From Eucalyptus grandis (taxonomy: Eukaryota; Streptophyta; Magnoliopsida; Myrtales; Myrtaceae): a DNA stretch of 64,000 nt. Of this stretch, positions 49,307 through 61,021 are shown piece by piece; within the stretch, counting starts at the first letter, position 1; every line of letters starts with the position of its first letter. The DNA is taken from the NCBI RefSeq assembly GCF_016545825.1, contig NC_052622.1, forward strand, positions 3,477,001-3,541,000, given 5' to 3'. Below the pieces are notes generated by a model that was not told the DNA's origin, searched no databases, and saw nothing but the letters and a program-made list of their open reading frames with translations. The position numbers and the translations under genes are program-made.

Positions 49307-50160
49307 TCAAAGAACTTGACATCGGTATGTCGGTCTTTTTGCACTTCTCCGGTCAAATCTTTTGACAAGATCATTAACATATTTTTCTTGATAAATAAAA
49401 GTTCCTTCCTTCAATTGTTTTATTTGAAGACCAAGAAAGAATGTTAACTCTCCCATCATACTCATTTCAAATTCATCCCGCATAGACTTAGAAAATTTCT
49501 TGCACATATTTTCATTTGAAAATCCGAAAATAATGTCATCCACATATATTTGAACAAGTAAGAAACTTTTGATTTCCTTTTTGATAAATAAAGTCGTATC
49601 TACTTTACCTTTAACAAAACCATTTTGAATCAAAAACTTACTTAATCTGTCGTACCAAGCTCGAGGTGCTTGCTTTAAACCATACAAAACCTTTTTCACC
49701 AAGACCGAAGTCCGGCTTCTTTGGGTCTTCAAACCTCGGTGGTTGTTCCACATAAACTTCCTCATGGATAAATCCATTTAGGAAGTCGCTTTTGACGTCC
49801 ATTTGGAATAACCTGAAATTCTTATAACAAGCAAACGCAAGTAATAGTCGAATAGCTTCTAACCTTGCTTTGGAGCGTAAGTCTCATCATAGTCTATTCC
49901 TTCTTCTTGCGTATATCCTTTGGCCACGAGTCTTGCTTTGTTTCGTACGACTTTTCCTTTCTCATTCATCTTGTTTCGAACACCCATTTAGCTCTAATAA
50001 CAGTTTTACCTTTTGGTTTGGATGTCAATTCCCGGACATCATTAATCTTTGAACTGTTCGAGCTCTTCTTGCATAGCTTCAATCCAGCTTTCATCGACAA
50101 AGCTTCTTCTATGCTTTTTGGTTCAATTTCGAAACAAGAGCTACATCACTAGACTCTTCT
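49307..50160 (-). pseudogene. copia reverse transcriptase remnant
   Basis: The open part 49777-49307 contains VLYGLKQAPRAWYDRL and the catalytic YVDD (about 49546-49535), diagnostic of the copia RVT_2 family. The 5' part (to about 50160) is recognisable only across frame changes. Confidence 0.85.
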
Positions 50161-50388
50161 CGCCTTTTGGATGCAGTGCGAATTCCTTCATTAATTTCGC
50201 CGATTATAAGATCTTTGGGATGACCGAACTTATGCTTCCGGTTACTTGTTGATTTGTCGTTTGATGATCTCTCTTTGATTGAATCTTCACGAACATCCTT
50301 ATTCTGGTTTTCAGTCCGAGATGCTTCTTGAGTTGTAAGCTTTGGAAGGTGGAGGCGGTTCGGACTCTTCTTGATGAGTCGACTTGAT

Positions 50389-51382
50389 TCATCTTGTGTT
50401 GAGTCTTGAAATTTGACATTCATTGACTCCTCCCATGGCTCTTCTTGTTATAGACTCGAAGGCTTTGCTTGATGTAGAATATCCAAGGAAGATACCTTCA
50501 TCTGATCTTTCTTCAAACTTACCAACTCGATCTTTTGCATTTTTCAATATAAAACATTTGCAACCAAATACATGAAAGTATGAAACAATAGGCTTCTTAT
50601 CTTTGAACAATTCATAAGGGGTTTTCTCTAGAATAGGTCTTAAGAAGACTCTATTGACGATATAACAAGCTGTTGAAAATGACTTCAGCCAAAATCGTGA
50701 AGAAATCTTGCTTTCTATTAAAAGAGTTCTAGCCATTTCTTGAAGAGATTGTTCTTTCTTTCCACAACTCCATTTTGCTGAGGAGTATATGGAGAGGAGA
50801 ACTCATGATTAAAGCCGATTCATCACAAAATTTTGTAAAATCTTGATTTTCAAATTCACCTCCATGATCTGTTCTTATACAAGAGATAACACATCCTTTT
50901 TCATTTTGAACCTTTTTAGCAAACTTTTCAAAATACGAGAAGGTTTCATACTTACTTGTAAGGAAATATACCCAAGTAAAACGGGAGTAATCATCCACAA
51001 TTACTAGGCAATATTTCTTACCTCCAATACTCTGTGTTCTGGTTGGTCCGAAGAGATCCGTATGTAGCAACTGTAGTACATGATTAGTACTGACATGATT
51101 TATTGGCTTAAATGAATTTCTTACCTGTTTTCCCAGAATACATCGAGTACATGGATCAGTCTTTTGATAAGGTAATCTGGGTAGTTCTCGAACAAGCTGT
51201 TTTGTTGAGATTTTGGCTAACTGCTTTGAGTTGACATGACCAAGCTTTCTGTGCCATAAGCTTGCTTCGTCTTGAATTGAGATAAAACATTGCGATTCAT
51301 TTGGTTTCACATCCGGAAGATAGATGTTTCCATGTCTACGACCCATGAAAGGCGAGTAGAGTCTTTCTCGATTCCAGAACAT
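50389..51382 (-). pseudogene. copia integrase, frameshifted
   Basis: The frame 51382-50729 holds the HHCC zinc motif (WHRKLGH, then CTRC about 30 residues on) and the catalytic core with LHTDLFGP and IRTDHGGEFEN (the two Asp of DDE). A one-base loss near 50814 shifts the frame before the catalytic Glu. The 3' part (50736-50389) continues with FWLKSFSTACYIVNR and FHVFGCKCF, typical of the integrase C-terminal region. Confidence 0.85.
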
Positions 51383-51589
51383 ATTCCTTCTTGAAAGAAG
51401 ATCTTGAAACCAATATCACACAGTTGACTAATGCTGAGAAGATTGTAATTGAGTCATTCCACTAAGGAAACATTACTTATTGTGAGATTTCCAATTTTCA
51501 CCAGTTCCAAATCCCACAATACTTCCTTTTGTTTCCTCCAAATGAAACTTTTCCACAATTTACTTGAGCAAGCTTTATGAAACATTTTG

Positions 51590-51680
51590 AGTCTCTGTCA
51601 TGTGTCTTGAGCATCCATTGTCAAGATACCACTTTACCTTTCTCTTGACAGTGACCTCAAAATCACTGTTTGAGTCTGAT
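51590..51680 (-). pseudogene. copia protease active-site remnant
   Basis: The minus strand near 51601-51632 encodes WYLDNGCSRH, the aspartic protease active-site motif of copia elements. Asn stands where Ser or Thr normally follows the catalytic Asp. The rest of the protease is not open. Confidence 0.7.
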
Positions 51681-51751
51681 TCAGAGTCTGAGTCTGATTG
51701 TGCCATCAGACATAAATTGGCATATTCATTATCACTTTATTCACACTCGTG

Positions 51752-52736
51752 TCACCCAGTTTCGGCTTTGAGAGCTTTTCGAAATTTTTCAGCTTTTCTT
51801 TTCTTCTTCTTGAAGAGGACGGTTGGGTCTACGATGTGTCCCTTTTTCTTACATTCAAAGAGACTATGTCTTTGTTTGGTTCTCATCATCAACAGACTTG
51901 GTCTTTGTCTTTGAAAGCTTTGTTTCTTTGAGTTGAACCTTCTTCCTTTTCTATTTAGTTTTATGAATCTTCTTATCATGAGAGCAAGCTCCTCATCGTC
52001 CATATCTTCTTGAGTAATCTGTATTATCGAATCATCATTTGATTTTAATGCAATGGATTTCTTACCTTTTGGATCTTCATCTTCATTGATCTGTTCCACT
52101 TCATAAGACTGAAGAGTTCCAATTAGCTCGTCGACGATAGTGGCATAATTCTCTCGTCTCTTATCGAAGTCTTTATGTGATTCCAATCCCTGGAGAGTCC
52201 ACGTAGTAGCTTGTTTACCTTCATGGGATCGGAAGTTGGTTGACCTTGATTTTCAAGACCATTTACAATATCGTAAAACGACTAAACATGTCGATATAGA
52301 TTCTCCTGGTTTCATTTAAGGCTTCGTATTGACCAAGAAGAATGTTGATTCTTGCAACCTTCACTCGACTGTTCCTTCATAGGTGATATGCAATCTGTCC
52401 CAAACTTCTTTTGTTGTACCACAAGAAGATATTCTATTATATTCAGTTGGTGATAAAGCACAATATAAGGAGTAAATTGCTTTTGCATTGAGTGTTTGTC
52501 TCTTGATTATTTCTTCCGAGACATTCGCTGGTTTCTTCAGTTTCTTTTCCTCTTTCAGAGACTGATGCAGTGGTAGGAGTAATTCCTTTTTCTACAATGT
52601 CCCATTCCAGAGGATCCTTTGATCGTAGGAAAGCTTTCATCTTGTTCTTCCAGATGTTGTAATCCTTTCCATTAAAGTAGGGTGGTCTTGTATTGCTTTG
52701 CCCTTCCATCAGCCCTGGTGCTAGCATACTAGCCAT
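51752..52736 (-). pseudogene. copia gag remnant
   Basis: It starts at 52736 with a copia gag N-terminus (PPYFNGKDYNIWKNKMKAFL). The frame is lost after about 52560, and a later piece (52186-51752) carries the basic tail and a zinc-knuckle remnant ECKKKGHI near 51850. The first knuckle cysteine and the last cysteine are not seen, so RNA binding is probably lost. Confidence 0.8.
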
Positions 52737-52783
52737 GGATCTTTTACTATGAAGTAAAACACTTCAAATAAAGTAAGGACACA

Positions 52784-52796
52784 GGCTCTGATACCA
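52784..52796 (-). other. Primer binding site (initiator tRNA-Met)
   Basis: The minus strand reads TGGTATCAGAGCC, the usual plant copia site complementary to initiator methionyl-tRNA, two bases inside the 5' LTR. Confidence 0.9.
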
Positions 52797-52798
52797 AT

Positions 52799-53729
52799 TG
52801 ATATTGCTAGTATGAGTACCTAGAGGGGGGTGAATAGGTGTCTAAACAATTTATTGATATACGGAAGCGATTCTTAGCATATGATAGAAAGTAAATTCTC
52901 TCTTAATTAACAAAATGAAATACGATCGAGGTAGAGAGAGTAAGGAAGAGAAAATTGAACACATGATTTATAGTGGTTCGGCTTATTCCAAGCCTACGTC
53001 CACTCTTCCGCACTGACAGCCCACCGGCTGGATTTCATTATGATCAAAAGAGAAGTTACAGCATAGCTTTGCCTTGATTCCACAGTGTAGATGTTCTACC
53101 ACACCTCCTCAAGGTCTCTCACAAATATAGACTCTCTTTTCTATACAAGTATTCGCTCAAAGGATTTATCTAAACAAATAGGAGCTTCAGACTTTGGAAT
53201 TCTTCTATCGCGCACACCTTGAACAACTAAGACAGTCTTCCTTATATACTCCTTTTATGCCATCATACCCGTTGGCACTTACCAAAGGAATTCCTCCAAT
53301 CTACCCGTTGGACGGAATCAATTAGGAAGATTGTTCAAGCTATTAAAGGAACGTGTTGATAGCCCATCAATCATGTTCGCCCATACAATCGGGATCTCGG
53401 TTTCCATAAGCGAGAACCTTCCAATACTTAGGCAATCACCGGATCTTCAATTATCGAATCAATCTTCGATCAATCAAAGGACTCCGTTATGTCTTCTCCA
53501 GCCACGAGATCTTCTCCAGTTGATAAAGTCAAATCCTCAACGAAACATTCGGTTCTGGATAACCTTTCTTCAACGGATTAGAGACTATCAATGAGGATAG
53601 ACTTTGAGTCTTGAGTCTGGCTGTCCTGGAGGTCTTCAGACTTTAAATAGCAGAGTCTGCAAGCCTTCAGACTAGACTGATAGAAACGTTTTGTCAACTT
53701 TAAAGTACTTCAAGAAGATTTCTCCAACA
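52799..53729 (-). repeat. 5' LTR of the copia element
   Basis: 931 bp, the direct copy of 44804-45733. As the element reads from right to left, this is the promoter-bearing 5' LTR. Confidence 0.95.
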
Positions 53730-53734
53730 CATGT

Positions 53735-53932
53735 CTCTTTTGGTCTTTGGGTGAAGATGTTTGTTGTGTGTGGAGGAGAGGTGGAATTTAAAAAGATTGA
53801 GAAGTGATGGGACGATCCTTGTTCGATTGGAGACTTAGCGGTCTTGTCCTGTGGAAAAGCCCAAGTCAATCAACTTAACAAATGGATGCTAGTCAAGAAA
53901 TTAAAGGGGTGGACCCAACCTGAGGTTCCATT
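53735..53932 (-). promoter_or_regulatory. Separated upstream region of the third LRK10L gene
   Basis: Past the copia insertion, this region keeps TTGAC-containing phrases (complement of GTCAA near 53865 and 53893) in positions like those upstream of the other LRK10L copies. It is cut on its far side by the insertion at 53941. Confidence 0.4.
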
Positions 53933-53940
53933 GTTAGAGG

Positions 53941-54856
53941 CTATGTTGTCTGTGCTTCCATGTCGTGTCTGACACGTGTCAGAGCATGTCGGACACATCG
54001 ACATGCTCGGACACGTAGTCAATGCGTGTTGGTTTTTTCGATACGTGGTCAATCTTTGCCTGACACGTTTCGACACGTGTGTCTGGGAGGGTGGAAGAGA
54101 TGGCAAGGGAGCAGACCGTGAGCGACGGCGAGAGACAGCCGAGAATAGACTGAGGCGAGGGTCGCCATTGTGATGCTGCGATGGATCCGACGAGGCTGCA
54201 GCTGCGAGGGAGAAAGGATCGAAGGCGAGAGGAAGAGGAGAGGAAGGGGGTCGTGCGGCGAGTGGCGAGGAAGGGGGTCGTGCGACGAGGAGCGGCGAGC
54301 GGCGGAAAGGGGTCATGTAGCGAGCGGCGAGGAAGGAGAAGGATCGAGAGGAGGAGAAGAGGAAGGGTCGTGCGCGAGCGGCAAGGAGGAGGAGTAAAGG
54401 AGCTAGGGTTTCTGAAGAAACTCAGAAATAATTAAAAATTGAGAGTCTGATGGGCCATCACGTATTTTGGGGGAGGGAAAGTGACAAGGACAGGTGGGGG
54501 AGGAAATGAACGATGGCGGGGGGAGGGAAAGGAAAAAAATGAATTTGGGGGCGGGGGAATGGACCGTGGTGGGGAGGGAAAGAAAAATAAATTTGAGGAT
54601 GGGAGGAAATGGATGAGGGAAAGAAGAGAGTGGGGTGGATCCTAACGAGGAAATTTTTTTAATTAGAAAAAATAAATGAAATTAAAAAATAATTTCAAAA
54701 AAATAAATATATTGAATTTGAATTAAATTAATTAAAAATGAAAATATTCATTTAATATACAACGTGTCCAACGTGTCGAAAATTTCTATTTTTAAGAAAT
54801 AACGTGTCATGTCAGTATCGTGTCGGGTGTCGTGTCGCCATGTCTGTGCTATATAG
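53941..54856. mobile_element. Non-autonomous element with 8-bp target duplication (hAT-like)
   Basis: 916 bp flanked by the 8-bp direct repeat GTTAGAGG (53933-53940 and 54857-54864). Both ends start CTAT when read inward, but longer terminal repeats are not evident. Subterminal regions are full of GTGTC/GACAC phrases. The middle (54100-54430) is GA/CG-rich, and its open frames in several phases are compositional. The 8-bp duplication points to hAT, but the class is uncertain. Confidence 0.6.
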
Positions 54857-54864
54857 GTTAGAGG

Positions 54865-57800
54865 AACGGTTGGTGGCCATCGCTATTTAAGACCCCTCTT
54901 AATCACGGACACATACAATACAATGCATCTAGAAAATTTACACCCACAAAGAATTCGCAGGATCCTTCACATTTTTTTATCTTTTCTTTCTCCACTTTTA
55001 ATCGCCACCGTTCTTCCAATGTCTCCTCGTGATGGTTGGGTGCACACCACATCCCATCACCAAACTAATATATATATCTTTTCTCTCTCTTTCTCCCCCT
55101 CCCAATCACTTGGCTTCTGATGCACAAACAAATTCATATCTCCTTAATTTCTACTTCGTTTTTTTTCCTCGTCCCTTCTTCTTCCATCTTCTTTCTTCAC
55201 CCCCGGGTCACGATCAAAGGAAAAATTGATGTATACTTTTAGAGGCAAAAGATCAAAAATAAAAAAAACTAGCTTGCCTCAAAACTACTACTTCTCCTTC
55301 TTATTTGAACCTTTTCTGTTTGGTCGGCACTTCATCACTTTATATGTACCCCATACTTGCTAAATAAAGTCATCAACTTCAAACATAATTCAATTATTTA
55401 CATGGTCCAATCATTTCATGAAATATATATGAATATATATACAAGAGATGTATCCCATGTGATATAATGCACGAGAATTTGAAGCAACAGTGGATCCTCC
55501 TAGTGACTTTCTAAATCACACTGTCTTTATATTTTCTTTATTAAAAGTTTTGTCACTAATGATGACGGGACGGATACGAGGAATAACTTTCTCAACTAGA
55601 ATTAGTAGGGACAAATACCTTAGATATTATTGAAGACAAAAGTAACCCCGATAGCTTTTCATGTGGATTGAAGATTAGCGTGCAATATTGGTGTGATCTC
55701 TTCACACCAGGACATCTCTCTTTTGATTTGCCCTTCTAATTAACTCTAACTAATTCGTTAAAAAATAAATATAGATATGCAAGAAAACTTTGATTTGGCT
55801 ATGAAAATAGACTAGCGGTGTGAGGTTGATTAAGTTGCTAACTAAGGAGAATCGTCGTCGTGTTTTGCGCAAAAGGGAGAGTTCAAAAGTGAGAAAACAT
55901 GAAGAATCTATAGACTTGCTTTTTGGAAGCAATAAGGAGACATGCTTCCGGGTTGCCTCTTTACTTCATTGAATTTTGCGCAAAAGAGAGTTTAAAGGTA
56001 AGAAAACTTGAAGAAGACGGAAGCCCGTGAGAAACTTCTCGCGTGTAGATTGAATAAGTTGCAAGACATTTGTCGTGTCTTACACGGCCATTGACTTTGA
56101 ACTAAGAAAAAGGTGTAACATTGAAACTTCTCGCGTTCAGATTGAATAAGTTGCAAGACATTTGTTGTGTCTTACACGGCCATTGACTTTGAACTAAGAA
56201 AAGGGCGTGACATTGAAACTTCTCGCGTTCAGATTGAATAAGTTGCAAGACATTTGTCGTGCCTTACACAGCCGTTGATTTTAAACTAAGAAAAGGATAT
56301 AACAATGATAGAATCGCACCAGCGCGTAATTTCCGTGACACTTGTTAAAAATGCTGAAAATAGCAACTGTCATTTTGTAAAAAGATACATGTAAATCGAA
56401 CAGAAAAAAAGGATTTATATATATTCCTACCAGCACAAAAATATTGCCTTAATCAAATGGCTATTTTGTCATTCCCAAAAGATATTTAAAAATCTAATGA
56501 CTATGTTCCGAGAATCTTTTTAATATCTACCACTTGAAACTGTAATGATAAACTAACTATTCGCCTAAAAGATAGTTAAAGCGAGGTCATACTACCCTTT
56601 GTGAGTCTTGAGCATCTCTTTGATGCTTTGAGGCATGGTGCTCCAGAGTGGCAAATCCGTTGCAAATGTGATTGTGCTTCTTATTGGCTTTACAGTGATT
56701 TACCAACAATAGACAGATGTTCATCACGACTTGATGGGTCTTTATCACTGGGAGCATAGTGCCCGTGACACAGTGGGCAACCCGCTGAATCTCGTCCGTT
56801 CCATCTGAATACCCGATAATCAATGCGGTTCGGTGGGCAACTCAAGTCAGCCGGAGTCAACCATTTCAATGGTTACAATCAAGCGAGATCTGCTTCACTA
56901 AGCCATGTTGAACCCAACGAATATTCAGGTTCAGGATCTTGAAAAGAATGTCAGTCGATTCATAATTGCACTCTTTAGGCTCTTAAATCTTTAGCCTATC
57001 GATAGTGATCGTGATTTAAATCTATTCGAGCGTCAAAAACATATGAGAAATCATTGCAGATAAGAAGGAGAATTCTTTCCATTCTCGGACATTTATTTCT
57101 ACCCAAAAAACACAAATCAGTGGATTTATATAACAAGCAACGAAATTGTTGCTCCAATCAGGTTTTTCAACTTCAAGAACTTGCTTGCACTAGCAAAGGA
57201 CATGCAATTCCGTGAAGCCCATGACGACGCGAATGATTTTAGAAGTCCTCTGATTCAACAAGACCACAACAAATAGAGGAGACGACATCACCTGTAGATA
57301 AATTGTTTTGTAGCCCCTGCATCTTTCTCGTGTTCAGGGATCTCACGTCCATGACCACCACTGTAGACTTTGAGGATGTTATGCTAGTTCTCTTCGTAAT
57401 TGGACCGCGTGGCTACGCCAATCGACGTGAAGAGGATATTGAGAAATGACGAGGACGGAACTCATCTCGTACGCAGTTCCGTCCACCTCGTCCCAGATCC
57501 ATAATTGCGCGGAACCATCGGACGAAAACGAAACGAAACGAATCAAGGTAAAATGTATGGGGAGATGCGGATCCCGTAAACTGATACGTTTTCCTTGAAA
57601 TCCTTCCCATCTAATAAGGCCATGTTACTAACTAATAAGCAATAATCCGCGCGAGCTCGCCGTGAGATTTGGGTTAAACATCAAATGTCACATACAAGCC
57701 ACTCATAAGGTTAGTTCGTAACCATTGTTTATCGTTTCGCCGAGCATATCGTTTTATCATCTTTAGATAAATTCTTGGGTGGTTTTTGCAAAGCCATGTT

Positions 57801-58082
57801 GTCCACATGGCTCACTGACAAACTGAAATTTTTTATAGATATTATTGAACAGGCAGGCTAAGAGATGACGGTAAAAATTACTATCACCTTGTAATTCACG
57901 AGGTATTTTTCTACTAACAGTCATGTTGGATTTGTAAGGGAAAAAAAAAAGACCACACCGCATTTCTGTCTCTTAAAACTTACAAGCTGAGCGGAAAGAT
58001 TCGAGTGTGTCAAAGTTGCAAGTTTTTAAGACTTAAATGCACAAAAATGAAAGATTTAAAACTCAAGTTCATTACACTGATA
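54865..58082. other. No recognisable gene; tandem repeats only
   Basis: Short open frames (for example 56587-56823 and 57413-57610, minus) show no family motif. A TATA-like CTATTTAAG lies near 54881, but no coding exon follows. A local tandem array lies at 56031-56306. Confidence 0.45.
56031..56306. repeat. Three tandem copies of a 92-bp unit
   Basis: The phrase GAAACTTCTCGCG starts at 56031, 56123 and 56215, an exact period of 92 bp. Copies 1 and 2 are nearly identical and copy 3 has more changes. A related direct repeat of about 40 bp (TTTTGCGCAAAAG...) occurs just upstream at about 55863 and 55975. Confidence 0.9.
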
Positions 58083-59110
58083 CAAAATTTTTCAAAAAGA
58101 AAAACTTCACATTGCATAAAATTGTTTGAAGGGCAAGGGTAATGATTCATCAGATAAATGTTATTCTCTTGTTTTCTACTTACATTATTCAGTAAACGAC
58201 TTTTTTAAAAGAATATTACGTGTCCGGACTTCTTAATGTATCTGATTAATCTGATTGGCCCATCACACTTCCCATATTTCACGAAAATTCGAGTTATTAC
58301 AACTATCTTGCAGGTCAACCTATCTCAGAATCCCACATTTCATGGTAAATGTAACGTGCATCTTGCTTCAACGTTTTCTTACCACAAATCTACAATTGAA
58401 AAAAGAAAAAGAAAAGAAGGATCTGATCTTTAATTGGTCAACATGGGTCGGGATTAAATTGATAAAAAATTGTACTATCGATTTTTAGACAGAATGATCA
58501 AATCGAATCAACTGGTGAATGAGTTCAACGTAGAGCTCACTTTACCTTGCGTAGAGACAGTCCATGTATGTCCAAGATCTCTCAATATTTTAAGTAGAAT
58601 TAAGCAAAGAACGAAGAGAGACGGACATCATACCGACATCATTTTGCACAGAAGAATGTTTGCAATTGCCACTTGCTAATGCAAGGGAAGACCCTCCTTT
58701 TCTGGTCCAATTAGGTGGTGCTTAGGTGAATATTATTTTTTGACTTCTGATTCTGCCTCCAATTTTTTAATTAGACTTGTCACTTGGCATTCAAAGCCAA
58801 AGTTGGCCCCCTCAAATAATGGTATAAGAAAGTTAGATTTGACCGGCTAAATTAATGCTAGAGTCATTGAAACTCCAAGTCTTTGCCTTCCAAAAGTGAG
58901 GACATCCACTGGCTTAAATTTGAGAAATTACCCGAGCCGCTAAACCACTAGAAACTATCATGTTTGTCATTAAGAATTTCATGTAAGGTTTCGCAAATTT
59001 AAAACTTTGAAATTGGTTTTGTTTTTTCTAATATCTTTCTCTGTCTTGAAAATTGACCATTGAGACTATGCTTACCTTGCTTTTGTTTACATGGTAGGTA
59101 ATATGACTTG

Positions 59111-59453
59111 TATTGGATTACCTTGGACCTTTCTTACCCTAAAAGCTAGCTCAAGGGGTAGGGTTTACCCTTACACTTATAAACTCACCACCAGCCTTAT
59201 CCATAATCAATGTGAGACAAGTTCAACAATCTACCCCTCACACATCTGACTTGGGTCGAAGGCACAACAACCCGTAACTCTCTCGTGTGACTTTTTTGGG
59301 TCTAGACTTGTTGGCAATCTGAGCTCTGATATCAATATTAGGTGGTCTTGGGCTTCTCTCATCCTAAAAGTTAGCTTAAGGGATGAGGCTTTTGCTCACA
59401 CTTATAAATCAACTATCAACCATTTTCACAACCAATATGAGATAACATCAACA
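59111..59453 (-). mobile_element. TRIM, copy in block C
   Basis: Orthologous to 6861-7681, with LTR-like repeats at about 59111-59231 and 59336-59453, a primer-site remnant CTCTGATATCA and flanks ACTTG / ACTTT. The internal minisatellite is reduced to about one unit. Confidence 0.7.
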
Positions 59454-59494
59454 ACTTTTAGTGGGGGCAAGTATGACAAATAAACCATGTTAAA

Positions 59495-59600
<106 letters not shown>

Positions 59601-59605
59601 TTGAA

Positions 59606-60102
59606 GGGTTAATACCCTGAAAAACCCCAAATTAGTACACCTATGACAAATTTACCCCAAAACTATTTTTTGGACCACCAAAAACCCCAAACTAGTATAC
59701 TTTTGACAAATTTACCCCAAACTAATATACTTGTGACAAATTTACCCTCGATAATTTTCGTTAAATTTTACTGTTAAATTATTAAGTTAAATGACATATT
59801 AAGCGGTATACCAATTTGGGGATTTTATTATTAGTTTACAATTTTTGTGATTTTTTTGTGGTATTAATCCAATTTAGCGAAAAGTATATTTGTCACAAAT
59901 TTACTAGTTTGGGGTTTTTTGCGGTCGAATAAATTAGTTTGGAGTAAATTTGTCATAAATGTACTAGTTTATGGTTTTTAATGGTCAGTCAGGATAAATT
60001 TATCACAAGTGTATCGGTTTTGGGTTTTTTATGGTCAAAAAAATAGTTTAGGGTAAATTTGTCACGAGTGTATCAATTTGGGATTTTTCAGGGTATTAAC
60101 CC
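59606..60102. mobile_element. Foldback MULE-like element (family 1, short copy)
   Basis: 497 bp with the same ends as 27332-28776 (GGGTTAATACC ... GGTATTAACCC) and arms repeating AATTTACCCC / GGGTAAATTTGTCA phrases. The 9-bp duplication TATTTTGAA flanks it (59597-59605, 60103-60111). The empty site is intact in block A near 7737. Non-coding. Confidence 0.9.
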
Positions 60103-61021
60103 TATTTTGAAACTTAGACTATAATATTTTACTTATAGAATGAGACTATAATGCATATCTCACGGTAACAGTATATATTCAACCCCCCACACGTTATAGA
60201 AAAGAAGAGGACGAGTCATTGTCTCTCCTTCCCCGTAAAATTCCTCGAAATCGACCGAAAGAGATTGAAGAAATTGCCTGAGAAACTTCTCAAAAGTTCC
60301 AACTCTATGAGTCATGTCTTTGATCGGGTTTCATACGGCATCGATCAATCAACGCGTTACAACCCTATGGTGCAAAAGAGGGTGCACCTAAGGACCTCCG
60401 TCTCGGGCAAACAACCTGAGTAAAGGCCAACCGGTATCATCGACCAAGACAGCACCGTACAATTAGCGTCAAACAAGCAAACCACCTAATTAATCTGGCA
60501 CTTCTACTTTATGTTTTGTCAGTAAGGAAAAACGATGTAATTTCTGCGTGAATCACACTGGATTAGTCCACTTTTACGCGTGCAACTTTGATCCATGTAA
60601 TAGAAGAATAGAGAACCCTAGTACGACATGCAACCTTGGCACACGCATGCAAAGCTTTTTCCTCAGGGACATCGTATAGAATCAGAAATCTCTCTACTGT
60701 TTTGTTTATTTATTTATTTATTTATTTTGCAAGAGAACAATATTAATTCCATAGAGTCAATCTGGTCGGGTAGAGATTGTCGGAGAATTGACTAGAAAGG
60801 GCAGCGACAAATTACTATGTTGACTTGCTTGTCGCTGCATTTACTTTGGAACGTCAAGTTTGGGATTCCCACGGTCGACATATTTGAAATGTAAAAGAAT
60901 CTTCGAAGCTTCGAAGTCAAATGAAGACTTGGACGGGTGGCTTGAATTTTATACGATTTGACAACTCGATGGATGTGTACGAAAGCAGTAAACTAAGCCG
61001 TATATTTGTAGAGTATATGTA

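Larger units (their letters stand above)
44804..53729 (-). mobile_element. Ty1/copia retrotransposon, Sirevirus-like
   Basis: 8926 bp on the minus strand with LTRs of about 930 bp, TG...CA ends and an exact 5-bp target duplication CATGT (44799-44803, 53730-53734). The order from the 5' LTR is primer site, gag, protease, integrase, reverse transcriptase, RNase H, which is the copia order. An extra coding region of about 2.8 kb then lies before the 3' LTR, as in Sireviruses. All coding parts carry stops or frameshifts, so it is not autonomous as read. The LTRs differ at roughly 25-30 positions by eye, suggesting a fairly recent insertion, although part of the difference is a systematic pattern described in the findings. 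Confidence 0.95.

Noticed and set aside
54170..54435. Arg/Glu/Gly-rich open frames in two phases
   Set aside because: Low-complexity GA/CG-rich interior of the element at 53941-54856, open in several phases.
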